Source: JACZST01 sp964195155
Lineage (GTDB): Bacteria; Actinomycetota; Acidimicrobiia; Spongiisociales; UBA5794
NCBI GenBank assembly: GCA_964195155.1
Contig: CAXMOP010000115.1
Coordinates: forward strand, 55,580 to 119,579
Direction: 5' to 3'
Length of the DNA stretch: 64,000 bases
Within the stretch, counting starts at the first letter, position 1. Every line of letters starts with the position of its first letter. The notes beneath the pieces were generated by a model. The model did not search any database. It was not told the origin of the DNA and saw only the letters and a program-made list of their open reading frames with translations. Positions 7,492-15,384 of the stretch are shown piece after piece. The translations under genes and the position numbers were made by a program.

Positions 7492-8774
7492 CAAACCCGA
7501 CCTGCGAGCTGCGCGGTGACAAACTTGCCGTTGATCCATTTTCGAACCGGGGCCACGAGCTCGCGCTGGGGGAGTTTGACGAGGGCCTCCTCAAAAAAGC
7601 CGTGGACCTGCAGCTGGTCGGCGCGGGGCGCTCCGAGGCCCCGAGTCATCAGGTAGTAGCGCTGGGCTGCATCGAGGGGGCCAACCGTCGAGCCGTGACC
7701 GCATTTGACGTCGTTGGCAAGGATCTCGAGGTTGGGAACCGATTGTGCCGAGGCACCCTCGGACAGGATGAGGTTGCGATTGGTCTGGAACGCCTCGGTC
7801 TTCTGCCCGGTCTCTTCGATCCTGATCATCCCGGTGAACACCGAGCGCGCCTCATCCTCGACTGCGCCCTTGAGAAACATGTCGGAGCGGGTATTGGTGC
7901 CGATGTGGCGCATGAAGTACCGGTAGTCGAGGGTTTGCTCGGCCTCGCCGAAGTAGGCGCCGACGACGTCGGCGGCCGACCCGGTGCCTTGCATGCGCAT
8001 GTCGAGGTGAAGCCGTGAGAGCTTGCCGCCAAGCCCGACCTCGGCGAAGCGGAGCGTTCCGTCGCGGCCGATGGAGGCATTGGCGTTTCCCAGGGACCGG
8101 GTCGCATAGCCCCAGTTCTGGACGACGGTGATGGCGAGCCGTGCGTTGGTGCCGACGGCAGCGGCAATCTGGGGAACGACGACCAGGTCGTCGTTGGGTT
8201 GAGACCTGAGATGGATGACGAGTGCAGCTTCTGCACCATCGTCGACCGCGACCACGATGCGGGGAAACGTCACCGATCGAGGCTGCGTTGCCTGGACGTC
8301 GAGGTAGATGACACCGGGGGCGGTCGTTCCCGTTGGAACGTGCACAAATGCCCCGTCGGCGCCGAATGCGGTAGCGGCGAGCGCAAAGCGGTCGCGCACA
8401 TCGCCAAGTCCTGCCTCGGCGAGCACCGACTCGATGAGCTCGGGCTTGGCGCTCGACGAGCTATGCAGCGAAGCGAAGGTCACATCGGCGCCGTCCTGGT
8501 CCTGCCCGATCCAGTGTCCGTCGATCAGTGATGCAGACAACTTTGTGTCGAATATTCCGCCGAGCGGGTCGTCGTCGAGTGGGTTGCCCGCTCTCGGGAC
8601 CGGCGCATAGTCGTCCAGATCGAATCCGAGCTCAATGTAGCGCCAGATCTCCTCGGCGCTGTCGGGCATTGCCGTCTCGGCGAACGCCTCGGCGGCGGCC
8701 GCCCGCTGTTCACGACGCCATCCGGCATCTTCGGCGCCGATGGCGTCGACGGTATCTTGATCCAAGGCGGGCAC
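7491..8774 (-). CDS. sufD: Fe-S cluster assembly protein SufD
   Basis: SufD is the scaffold subunit that pairs with SufB and SufC. The 427-residue product shows the family's beta-helix region and the conserved C-terminal part 'EAFQTNRNLILSEGASAQS', 'LEILANDVKCGHGSTVG' and 'YYLMTRGL', with the conserved Cys and His. It is the first gene of the operon; the Rieske ferredoxin and sufC follow with overlapping codons. sufB is not next to it but 5 kb away at 13686-15089. No ATG nearer the promoter is apparent. Confidence 0.92.
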   Translation of the reverse strand: MPALDQDTVDAIGAEDAGWRREQRAAAAEAFAETAMPDSAEEIWRYIELGFDLDDYAPVPRAGNPLDDDPLGGIFDTKLSASLIDGHWIGQDQDGADVTFASLHSSSSAKPELIESVLAEAGLGDVRDRFALAATAFGADGAFVHVPTGTTAPGVIYLDVQATQPRSVTFPRIVVAVDDGAEAALVIHLRSQPNDDLVVVPQIAAAVGTNARLAITVVQNWGYATRSLGNANASIGRDGTLRFAEVGLGGKLSRLHLDMRMQGTGSAADVVGAYFGEAEQTLDYRYFMRHIGTNTRSDMFLKGAVEDEARSVFTGMIRIEETGQKTEAFQTNRNLILSEGASAQSVPNLEILANDVKCGHGSTVGPLDAAQRYYLMTRGLGAPRADQLQVHGFFEEALVKLPQRELVAPVRKWINGKFVTAQLAGRV

Positions 8775-8928
8775 GAGTTTCCTGTGGTCGCAAGCTCACG
8801 GAGGGTACCGACGCGTCGGCGACTAGCCGCGGGCCGCCGGTGTGCCGCTATGTGCGCTTTGTCCCTGCGGTTGACCCAAGCCAGCAACGCTGGCGGTGGT
8901 GGGACGCGCGCCGGCAAGGACGCAAATC
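8775..8928 (+). other. Structured leader between sufD and the M23 peptidase gene
   Basis: This 154-base divergent region should hold the promoters of sufD and of the peptidase gene. It contains a perfect 6-bp stem with a 3-base loop (8880-8894) and other GC-rich complementary stretches. AAGGA lies eight bases before the TTG start at 8929. A riboswitch was considered because M23 peptidase genes of actinobacteria can follow c-di-AMP riboswitches, but the motif order does not fit (see rejected items). Confidence 0.35.
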
Positions 8929-9537
8929 TTGAGACGATTTCTTTCCGTCGCGCTCATCCTCGCCACCACCATCGCCTTGGCCGCGGTGGAGAGCCTTGGT
9001 TCGCAAGCCGCGCTCGCCGCGGAGAACACCGAACAGGCGTTCACCCTCGAGGCTTTCCCGCATTCTTCGGGTGACGTGACCTTCCGCGACCCGTGGGGAG
9101 CGCGGCGCTCCGGCGGTCGCCATCACCGGGGAACCGACATCCTCAGCCCTCGCGGCACTCCGATCGTGGCAGTCGCCCCCGGCGTGGTGATCTTCATAGG
9201 TGAACAGAACCTTTCGGGCTATGTGATCAAAATCGATCACGGCGACGGGTGGAGCACCGTGTACATGCACCTGAACAACGACGATCCCGGAACCGACAAC
9301 GGTGACGCCGGCGAGCTCGGCGCGTTTTCCCCCGGCCTCTACGAAGGTGCAACCGTCGAAGCGGGGCAGCTGATTGGCTGGGTCGGGGACTCCGGCAATG
9401 CCGAAAATACCACGCCGCACACCCACTTCGAGTTGAAGCACGACGAAGAGAAAGAGAACCCTTTCCCCTACCTCGAGCAGGCGTGGATCCGGTCGGGTCG
9501 AGCCGCAAGCGGCTCGACGATGCTGCTGGCGATTTAG
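8929..9537 (+). CDS. Secreted M23-family peptidase (LytM-like)
   Basis: From the TTG at 8929, preceded by AAGGA, the 202-residue product begins with a Sec signal peptide (RRFLSVALILATTIALAAV, cleavage near AALAAE). The M23 domain follows. His in 'GGRHHRGTDI' with Asp four residues on, and the 'TPHTHFELK' motif, give the HxxxD and HxH zinc and catalytic residues. Such enzymes cut peptide cross-links of peptidoglycan, or act as inactive activators when residues are missing; here the residues are intact. There is no SPOR, LysM or coiled-coil part. An upstream in-frame start at 8896 is less likely. Confidence 0.82.
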   Translation: MRRFLSVALILATTIALAAVESLGSQAALAAENTEQAFTLEAFPHSSGDVTFRDPWGARRSGGRHHRGTDILSPRGTPIVAVAPGVVIFIGEQNLSGYVIKIDHGDGWSTVYMHLNNDDPGTDNGDAGELGAFSPGLYEGATVEAGQLIGWVGDSGNAENTTPHTHFELKHDEEKENPFPYLEQAWIRSGRAASGSTMLLAI

Positions 9538-9563
9538 CCGGCTTGGCACGTAGCGGCGATCCA

Positions 9564-10262
9564 CTAGCGGATGTTGACGAGATCCCGTGCTCGTGCGAAC
9601 ACCCGGTCCAGCATCGATTCGGTGAGCCTTCCGGTAAAGGTGTTCTGCTGACTCGGGTGATAGGACGCCAGTACGACCGGGCCTTGGGGAAGCGCCACCT
9701 CGAGGCCGTGCGCAAACTTGGGCCGGGGCCGCGGCATCGGGTGGTTTCGATCGGACAGATACCGCCACACCGATTGATAGGCGTAGCCGCCGAGAACAAC
9801 GAAGACGGAAGGGACGATCAGGCCGAGCTCGGCATCGAACCACGACCGGCAGTTGTCGCGCTCTTCGATGCTCGGCTTGTTCTGCGGTGGTGCACACCGC
9901 ACCGGGGCCGTCACCCATGCCCCCGTCAACTTGAGCCCGTCATCGATTCTCGACGAGTCCGGTTGGTTGGCGAAACCCGCTCGATACATCGCCCGGTACA
10001 GCCAGTCCCCGCTGCGATCGCCGGTGAACATCCGTCCGGTCCGATTTGCCCCGTGTGCGGCGGGAGCCAGTCCGATGACGGCGAGCGATGCCACGGGGTC
10101 ACCGAACCCCGGCACCGGTCGGCCCCAGTACTCCTCATCCTGGAATGCGGCACGTTTCTCCGCTGCGACCTGCTCCCGCCAGGCAACGAGGCGGGGGCAG
10201 CGTCGGCAACCGGTGATCGACGCGGTCAGCTCCTCGAGCTCGGAAGGCGACACCCGGCTCAT
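9564..10262 (-). CDS. Uracil-DNA glycosylase, family 5 (UdgB-like)
   Basis: The 232-residue protein carries an N-terminal CRRCPRL motif with two cysteines of the [4Fe-4S] cluster, and the motif GLAPAAHGANRTGRMFTGDR, which is the active-site segment of family 5 enzymes such as mycobacterial UdgB. Further cluster cysteines are in VRCAPP and RDNC. It excises uracil and possibly hypoxanthine or ethenocytosine from DNA. Its ATG overlaps the stop of the preceding gene (ATGA), so it is translationally coupled to the DUF4015-type lipoprotein, an unexpected partner. Confidence 0.88.
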   Translation of the reverse strand: MSRVSPSELEELTASITGCRRCPRLVAWREQVAAEKRAAFQDEEYWGRPVPGFGDPVASLAVIGLAPAAHGANRTGRMFTGDRSGDWLYRAMYRAGFANQPDSSRIDDGLKLTGAWVTAPVRCAPPQNKPSIEERDNCRSWFDAELGLIVPSVFVVLGGYAYQSVWRYLSDRNHPMPRPRPKFAHGLEVALPQGPVVLASYHPSQQNTFTGRLTESMLDRVFARARDLVNIR

Positions 10263-11758
10263 CGCCGCGGCAGGTATTCCGTCGAGTAGCTCGCGCTGTT
10301 GGACCACAGCATCCATCCCATGCCCCGTTCGGCGGTGACCCGCTGGAGGTCGACCACGTCCTCGGCGGTCACCGTCCAGGTCTGCAACCACGGGCGCAGG
10401 TAGGCAAAGCCCTCGAGCCGCGACAGACCGCTGGCCAGGGCCTCGTCGATGATCTGAACCGCATGGGCATCCGGGTCTGCAAAATCCTTCCAACCGGGTC
10501 CATAGTTCGTGGAGTACAACGTGGGGCTGAGCACGTCGATGGTTCGGGACATCCGGCCGGGGCGCTGGCCGATGCCCTCGTCGATACTCGACTCGAGGGT
10601 GATGCCGAGCAGGGTCGACCCAACGGCGCAGCCAAGCGGGTTGAGCAGGGAGTACGCCCGCTCGAGGAACTGGATGATCGACTCGACACGATTCTCCTCG
10701 TTGTTCTCGGCGTCGAAGACGGCTGAATCCCGGCGTCCCCCAAACGGGAACGATGCAAAGTCGAACTGGGCCTCGTCGAATCCGGCCTTGCACGCCTCCT
10801 CCGCGAGCGCGATCGGATACTCGTACGACACCGGGTCGGACGCGTCCATCCACGCCTCCTCCGCGGCCGTTCGCCAGACCTCGCCGGTCTCGGTATCGAG
10901 GACGGCATGGTCGGGATTGGCCAGCGCCATCGGGGTGTCCTGAAAGGCTGCGATCCTGGCGATTTTGTACAGCCCGGCCTCGTCCATGTCGGCGACGATG
11001 CCATCGAGCTCGTACAGGGGGGTGACTGCGCCGACATTGTGGGCGTCGACGACCTCCGTGTCGTAAAAGACCGTGCCAAATTCGTCTTTGATGTCGACGA
11101 CGAAGGCGTTGACCCCGGTCGACTCTGCCAATTCGAGCAGGCTGGCCCACCGCACGGCATCTCCGGCGGCGCGCCCGCCGACGCGAACCCCCACGATGTC
11201 GAGGGACTCCATGGCGATGTCGATCTCATCCTCGGTTCCGTCCCACACCACGGTGAGATCGTTCCAGGCCGGTCGAACCAGAGCGAGGTCCCCCGGCTGT
11301 GCTCGACCGATCTCGAACAATCCGTCGTCGTTGGTGACGTCATCGGCCGATCCGAGCGTGACCAGCACACCCGGCAGCGGCAGCCCGATGTCCGTGGTGA
11401 CTCGCCCGCTGAGCACGACCGGCTCGAGCCTGACCTCGATCTGATCGTCGGATGGCCGTCCATCGAAACGATGTGACCAGGGAACGAAACCGGGAGAGGA
11501 CACCAGGACCTGCGTGCCGTCTCCCGGCCACACGAACGACCAATCGGTTGGTGCTCCCCCGGCGGGGAGGACGGTGTCGGAAACGACCACTTCGGCTTCG
11601 ATCGGGGAGAGATCGTCTCCGGCGAGGACGATGACCTCGACGATCGGCGGTCCGCTCTCGGGGGGACGGACGCCGGCGACATCGAGAGGGGCCGGCCCCG
11701 TGCATGCAGTGGCTAGCAATGCGGTGGCGACCGCGATGATGGCGAAGCGTTGAACCAT
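10259..11758 (-). CDS. Lipoprotein with carboxypeptidase-regulatory-like domain and DUF4015-type glycosidase domain
   Basis: The 499-residue product has a lipobox (LLATAC) near residue 18, a beta-sandwich region around residues 90-160 ('LSGRVTTDIGLPLPGVLVTL'), and a C-terminal TIM-barrel-like domain of the putative glycoside hydrolase family DUF4015 (PF13200). Segments supporting the last are 'NAFVVDIKDEFGTVFYDT', 'YKIARIAAFQD', 'FDEAQFDFASFPFG' and 'LSPTLYSTNYGPGWKDF'. Asp and Glu residues in these strands could be catalytic, but the family reaction is not established. It is the first gene of a pair with the uracil-DNA glycosylase. An in-frame upstream extension to 11887 lacks a signal peptide and is not chosen. 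Confidence 0.78.
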   Translation of the reverse strand: MVQRFAIIAVATALLATACTGPAPLDVAGVRPPESGPPIVEVIVLAGDDLSPIEAEVVVSDTVLPAGGAPTDWSFVWPGDGTQVLVSSPGFVPWSHRFDGRPSDDQIEVRLEPVVLSGRVTTDIGLPLPGVLVTLGSADDVTNDDGLFEIGRAQPGDLALVRPAWNDLTVVWDGTEDEIDIAMESLDIVGVRVGGRAAGDAVRWASLLELAESTGVNAFVVDIKDEFGTVFYDTEVVDAHNVGAVTPLYELDGIVADMDEAGLYKIARIAAFQDTPMALANPDHAVLDTETGEVWRTAAEEAWMDASDPVSYEYPIALAEEACKAGFDEAQFDFASFPFGGRRDSAVFDAENNEENRVESIIQFLERAYSLLNPLGCAVGSTLLGITLESSIDEGIGQRPGRMSRTIDVLSPTLYSTNYGPGWKDFADPDAHAVQIIDEALASGLSRLEGFAYLRPWLQTWTVTAEDVVDLQRVTAERGMGWMLWSNSASYSTEYLPRR

Positions 11759-11899
11759 GGAAGACCGTTGAGGGTACCGGTGATGGTCATCGACCGCCCC
11801 CGAGCGTTCGGTGGGAATGGTGGCGATCGACCATCCATCACCATTGCCGGATCCGTACCTGCGTGATAGGTTCTCGATGCGCACCAATAGGTGAGAGGC

Positions 11900-12826
11900 A
11901 TGACCGATCGCGCTCTGCGAACAGCAGGCGACGCAGTCGGCCGCTATCTGGGCGAGGTGTCGGGATACAACCTGCTCGACGCGAACGAGGAGGTGCGCCT
12001 CGCCCGTGCGATGGAAGGGGGGCGCCGAGCTCTGCAGCGCCTCGAGGACGGTGGACGGTTCACCGCACTAGAACACGCCGCCCTCTACGAGGAAGTCCGC
12101 ACCGGCGAAGAGGCCAAGGCCACGTTCATCCGATCCAATCTCCGCCTGGTCGTATCGATCGCCAAGCGATACACGGGACGCGGCCTCGACCTGCTCGATC
12201 TGATCCAGGAAGGGAACCTCGGCTTGATCAGGGCCGTCGAGAAGTTTGACTGGCGCAAGGGCTTCAAGTTCTCCACCTACGCCACGTGGTGGATTCGTCA
12301 ATCAATCACGAGAGGTTTGGGAAACCACGGGCGCACCATTCGCCTGCCCGTGCAAATGATCGACGTCGTGCGCACGGTCCAGGAGACCGACCTCGCCCTG
12401 CAGGAGCGGTATCGGCGCAAACCCACGGTTGCCGAGATTGCCCTCACCAGCGGGCTCGACGAGGAGCAAGTGATCATCGCTCTCTCCGCCCCCGGCGAAA
12501 CCGTGTCGCTCGACCGACCGGTGAGCAAGAACGGCGATGCCCACCTCGGCGACTTCGTCCAGGACGAGCGCACGCCCGACCCGTTCTCCGTCGCCGCCGA
12601 GCGGGCCCGCTGCGAGGAGGTTGCCAGGGCGTTGAGCATGCTCGACGAGCGCGAGGGCAAGGTCCTCATGATGCGGTACGGCATCGGCGGCGACAGCCCG
12701 CACACCCTCTCCGACGTCGGAGCCGCACTCGGGATCACCCGTGAACGCGTCCGCCAGATCGAGACCCGGGCCCTGAACAGGCTGCGCGACCCCCACACGA
12801 TCTGCGACCTGCGGAGCCTGCTGTGA
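11900..12826 (+). CDS. RNA polymerase sigma-70 family factor (primary-like, group 1/2)
   Basis: The 308-residue protein has sigma region 1.2 ('DAVGRYLGEVSGYNLL'), region 2 with KFSTYATWWIRQSITRGL, region 3, and region 4.2 (ITRERVRQIETRALNRLR). There is no region 1.1 or long acidic N-terminus, which suggests a SigB-like, non-essential primary-type factor rather than the housekeeping one. The ATG at 11900 is preceded by AGGTGAGAGG. A GTG three codons upstream is also in frame. The TGA stop is the first bases of a heptamer repeat array. It is divergent from the DUF4015 lipoprotein and convergent with nucS. Confidence 0.9.
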   Translation: MTDRALRTAGDAVGRYLGEVSGYNLLDANEEVRLARAMEGGRRALQRLEDGGRFTALEHAALYEEVRTGEEAKATFIRSNLRLVVSIAKRYTGRGLDLLDLIQEGNLGLIRAVEKFDWRKGFKFSTYATWWIRQSITRGLGNHGRTIRLPVQMIDVVRTVQETDLALQERYRRKPTVAEIALTSGLDEEQVIIALSAPGETVSLDRPVSKNGDAHLGDFVQDERTPDPFSVAAERARCEEVARALSMLDEREGKVLMMRYGIGGDSPHTLSDVGAALGITRERVRQIETRALNRLRDPHTICDLRSLL

Positions 12827-12919
12827 GTCGCTAGTCGCGAGTCGCGAGACGCGAGCAAGAACGAGCGTGAGCCTTGGGCTCTCGACTCAAGACTCTCGAC
12901 TCAAGACTCTCGACTCAAA
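12825..12919. repeat. Two opposed heptamer arrays between the sigma factor gene and nucS
   Basis: The left half (12825-12855) is GAGTCGC units that change to GAGACGC and GAGCAAG. The right half (about 12876-12919) alternates GACTCTC and GACTCAA. The sigma gene stop (12824-12826) and the convergent nucS stop (12915-12917) both read TGAGTC, meaning both genes end in the outer edge of the element. The halves are partly complementary and could fold as a bidirectional terminator. Confidence 0.85.
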
Positions 12920-13571
12920 AAAGCCGCAGCACGTCGCTTTCGGCGCCTGTCAGGGCTTCGTAGTCGATTTCGCGCCAGCCGATCTTGCGGTCTTCCGCAA
13001 GGGTCCGAGCCTGTGGCTTGACGATCTGGGCGACGAACAGCCCGCGCACGGGAGCCAGGCTGTCGTCACGGTTGAGAAACTCGAGGTATCGGGTGAGCTG
13101 CTCCACGCCGTCGATCTCGCCCCGACGCTTCACCTCGACGGCGACGGTGCCCCCCTCGACATCCCGACACAGCAGGTCCACCGGGCCGACCGGGGTCGGG
13201 TACTCGCGGCGGACGAGGGTCATCCCTTCCTCGAGCGACTCCGGTTTTTCGGCGAGGAGGCGCTGCAGCTCGACCTCGACGGCGTCCTTCTGCAGACCGG
13301 GATCTTCGCCAAGCTCGATCTCGGTTTCGAATTCGATCTCGTGAAGATCGACGGTGAGCCGCTCCTTCTTCCCGTTGGTGATCACCCACCGATCCTCTTC
13401 CTCCGTCAGGTGGTTCGGGGTGGTCATCCAGTTCAGCGGCTTGCCACTGGCATCGGCGTGGACCAGGACCGTGCCATCTGCCTTGACGACGATCAACCGA
13501 CGGGCCCGCGGCAAATGGGCGTTCAGCCGCCCTTCATAATCAACGGTGCAGTCGGCAACGAGAATCCTCAT
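12915..13571 (-). CDS. nucS: Mismatch-specific endonuclease NucS (EndoMS)
   Basis: NucS cuts both strands at DNA mismatches and replaces MutS/MutL in most actinobacteria and some archaea. The 218-residue protein has the RecB-like nuclease core near the C-terminus, with Asp in 'GPVDLLCRD' and the E-x-K motif in 'VAVEVKRR'. An N-terminal beta domain mediates dimerisation. It ends in LRLF, a short hydrophobic motif like the sliding-clamp-binding tail described for NucS. The stop codon lies in the heptamer repeat. It converges with the sigma factor gene. Confidence 0.92.
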   Translation of the reverse strand: MRILVADCTVDYEGRLNAHLPRARRLIVVKADGTVLVHADASGKPLNWMTTPNHLTEEEDRWVITNGKKERLTVDLHEIEFETEIELGEDPGLQKDAVEVELQRLLAEKPESLEEGMTLVRREYPTPVGPVDLLCRDVEGGTVAVEVKRRGEIDGVEQLTRYLEFLNRDDSLAPVRGLFVAQIVKPQARTLAEDRKIGWREIDYEALTGAESDVLRLF

Positions 13572-13587
13572 GAGCCGGGAGGCTACT

Positions 13588-13688
13588 GAGTAGCCGAGTA
13601 GCCGAGTAGCCGAGTAACCGAGTGACCAGAGACGGGTGACCGGTGACCGGAGCCGGGAGACCTCGCGACTCGCGCCTCGCGACTCTTA
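13588..13688. repeat. Mixed repeat array between nucS and sufB
   Basis: The region begins with about four units of the octamer GAGTAGCC (13588-13620), continues with GTGACCG-type units, and ends with the GACTCGC/GAGTCGC heptamer (about 13660-13685). The last part starts right after the sufB TAA stop (13686-13688, minus strand). The octamer is the same family as the array at 51910-51985. Confidence 0.8.
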
Positions 13689-15089
13689 GCCGACCGAGCC
13701 CTCCATGGACAGCTCGACGAGGCGGTTGAGCTCGACGGCGTACTCCATCGGGAGTTCCTTGACGATTGGCTCGATGAACCCTGCCACCACCATCGCGGTT
13801 GCTTGATCCTCGCTGAGGCCGCGACTCATCAGATAGAAGAGCTGGTCGTCGCCCACCTTGGAGACGGTGGCCTCGTGCCCCATGTCGACGTTGGACTCTT
13901 CGATCTCCATGTATGGATACGTATCCGAGCGCGACTCCTCGTCGAGGATGAGGGCGTCGCAGCGCACAAAGGACTTGGCATTCTCGGCCCCGGGCTCGAC
14001 TCTGACCAGACCGCGATAGCCGGCACGGCCGCCGCCGTGCGAAACCGACTTGGACACGATCAACGATGTCGTGTTCGGCGCGACGTGGACCATCTTTGCC
14101 CCGGCGTCGAGATGCTGGCCGGATCCCGCGAACGCAATCGAGAGCACCTCGCCGTGAGCGCCCTCCTCCATCAGCCACACCGCTGGATACTTGGCCGTGA
14201 GCCCGCTCCCGAGGTTGCCGTCGACCCACTCCATCGTGGCGTTGCGGTAGGCGACGGCTCGCTTGGTCACCAGGTTGTAGACGTTGTTCGACCAGTTCTG
14301 AATCGTCGTGTATCGGCACCGGCCGCCTTCCTTGACGACGATTTCGACCACTGCGGAGTGCAACGAATCGGTCGAATACACCGGCGCCGAGCACCCCTCG
14401 ACATAGTGCACGAAGGCACCCTCGTCGACGATGATCAGGGTCCGCTCAAACTGGCCCATATTCTCCGCGTTGATCCGGAAGTACGCCTGGAGCGGCTCGT
14501 CGAGGTGGACACCAGGGGGCACGTAGATGAACGAACCGCCGGACCACACCGCAGAGTTAAGTGCAGCAAACTTGTTGTCGTTTGGCGGGATGATCGTCGC
14601 GAAGTACTCCTGGACGAGCTCGGAGTGCTCACGCACCGCGGTGTCCATATCGGTGAAGATCACACCCATCTCCTCGAGGTCCTCGCGATTGCGGTGGTAC
14701 ACCACCTCGCTCTCGTACTGGGCACTGACCCCGGCCAGGTACTTGCGCTCGGCCTCCGGGATACCCAGCTTCTCATAGGTGTCCTTGATCGAGTCCGGGA
14801 CCATGTCCCACTCTTCAGCCTGACCTTCGGTCGGCTTGATGTAGTAGTAGATGTCGTCGAAGTCGATGTTTGCCAGCTTTCCGCCGCCCACCCACATGGG
14901 GAGCGGTTTGCGCAAGAAACGTTGATAGGCCTTGAGGCGGAATTCGAGCATCCACTCCGGCTCGTCCTTCATCTGCGACATGTCACGGATGATCTGCTCG
15001 CTCAACCCCTTCTCCGGCTTATAGACATAGTCCTCCTCGTCGGACCAGCCGAGCGAGTACCCGCCAAGGTCGATGTCAACGGTCGTCAT
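13686..15089 (-). CDS. sufB: Fe-S cluster assembly scaffold SufB
   Basis: SufB is the scaffold subunit on which clusters are built with SufC and SufD or SufC. The 467-residue product shows the conserved blocks 'VPPGVHLDEPLQAYFRINAE', 'HYVEGCSAP', 'RYTTIQNWSNNVYNLVTKR' and 'MEIEESNVDMGHEATVSKV'. The ATG at 15089 has AGGAG five bases upstream; a longer reading frame to 15263 has no family similarity. The gene stands alone rather than in the sufD-sufC operon. A perfect 6-bp inverted repeat lies just before the ribosome-binding site at 15107-15122. Confidence 0.94.
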   Translation of the reverse strand: MTTVDIDLGGYSLGWSDEEDYVYKPEKGLSEQIIRDMSQMKDEPEWMLEFRLKAYQRFLRKPLPMWVGGGKLANIDFDDIYYYIKPTEGQAEEWDMVPDSIKDTYEKLGIPEAERKYLAGVSAQYESEVVYHRNREDLEEMGVIFTDMDTAVREHSELVQEYFATIIPPNDNKFAALNSAVWSGGSFIYVPPGVHLDEPLQAYFRINAENMGQFERTLIIVDEGAFVHYVEGCSAPVYSTDSLHSAVVEIVVKEGGRCRYTTIQNWSNNVYNLVTKRAVAYRNATMEWVDGNLGSGLTAKYPAVWLMEEGAHGEVLSIAFAGSGQHLDAGAKMVHVAPNTTSLIVSKSVSHGGGRAGYRGLVRVEPGAENAKSFVRCDALILDEESRSDTYPYMEIEESNVDMGHEATVSKVGDDQLFYLMSRGLSEDQATAMVVAGFIEPIVKELPMEYAVELNRLVELSMEGSVG

Positions 15090-15106
15090 GCGTACTCCTG
15101 AATTTC

Positions 15107-15122
15107 CACTATCGACATAGTG
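15107..15122 (-). promoter_or_regulatory. Operator-like palindrome upstream of sufB
   Basis: CACTAT and ATAGTG form a perfect inverted repeat with a 4-base spacer (CGAC), 18 bases upstream of the sufB start and just before AGGAG. Position and symmetry suit a repressor binding site, such as that of an Fe-S-sensing SufR or Rrf2 regulator. No regulator gene is visible nearby, so the identity of the binder is inference. Confidence 0.45.
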
Positions 15123-15315
15123 CCATTGTAAGGCCTGCCGCGACCCACTACTGCATGATTTCTTCGGGTCGGGGGAGGTTCCTGGAGGCGACACCGCCGG
15201 AGCGGGGAACGAGTGGGAGTCGGGAAGACCGGTTTCCGCTCCAGCGGGTCGCCACCGTATCAACTACAACGTCGGTGTCGTCGGATTCGTTCCGGTTTTC
15301 ATCGCTGCCCAGATT

Positions 15316-15380
15316 CAGTTGCCATTGACCAGTTGCCAGTTGCCAGTTCCGACTTCTGAACTGAGAACTGGGAACTGGGA
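15316..15380. repeat. CAGTTGC/GAACTGG heptamer array with inverted halves
   Basis: The left half has CAGTTGC-type units and the right half has GAACTGA/GAACTGG units at 7-bp spacing, so the halves can pair. It lies five bases beyond the stop of the convergent acetyltransferase gene and may terminate its transcript. The remaining gap up to sufB (15123-15315) shows nothing recognisable. Confidence 0.75.
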
Positions 15381-15384
15381 TTTC

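Noticed and set aside
8790..8925. c-di-AMP (ydaO-type) riboswitch before the M23 peptidase
   Set aside because: Segments resembling ACGGAGG-ACCG and GGTTGACC ... GGGACG occur, but the spacing between them is about 60 instead of under 10 bases and the conserved 3' part with GTCAGCTAAC is absent.
12825..13688. CRISPR array
   Set aside because: The units are 7-14 bp and directly adjoining, with no unique spacers, and no cas genes are present.
13803..15101. A 432-codon plus-strand frame opposite sufB
   Set aside because: It is the codon-bias shadow of sufB and shows no family pattern.
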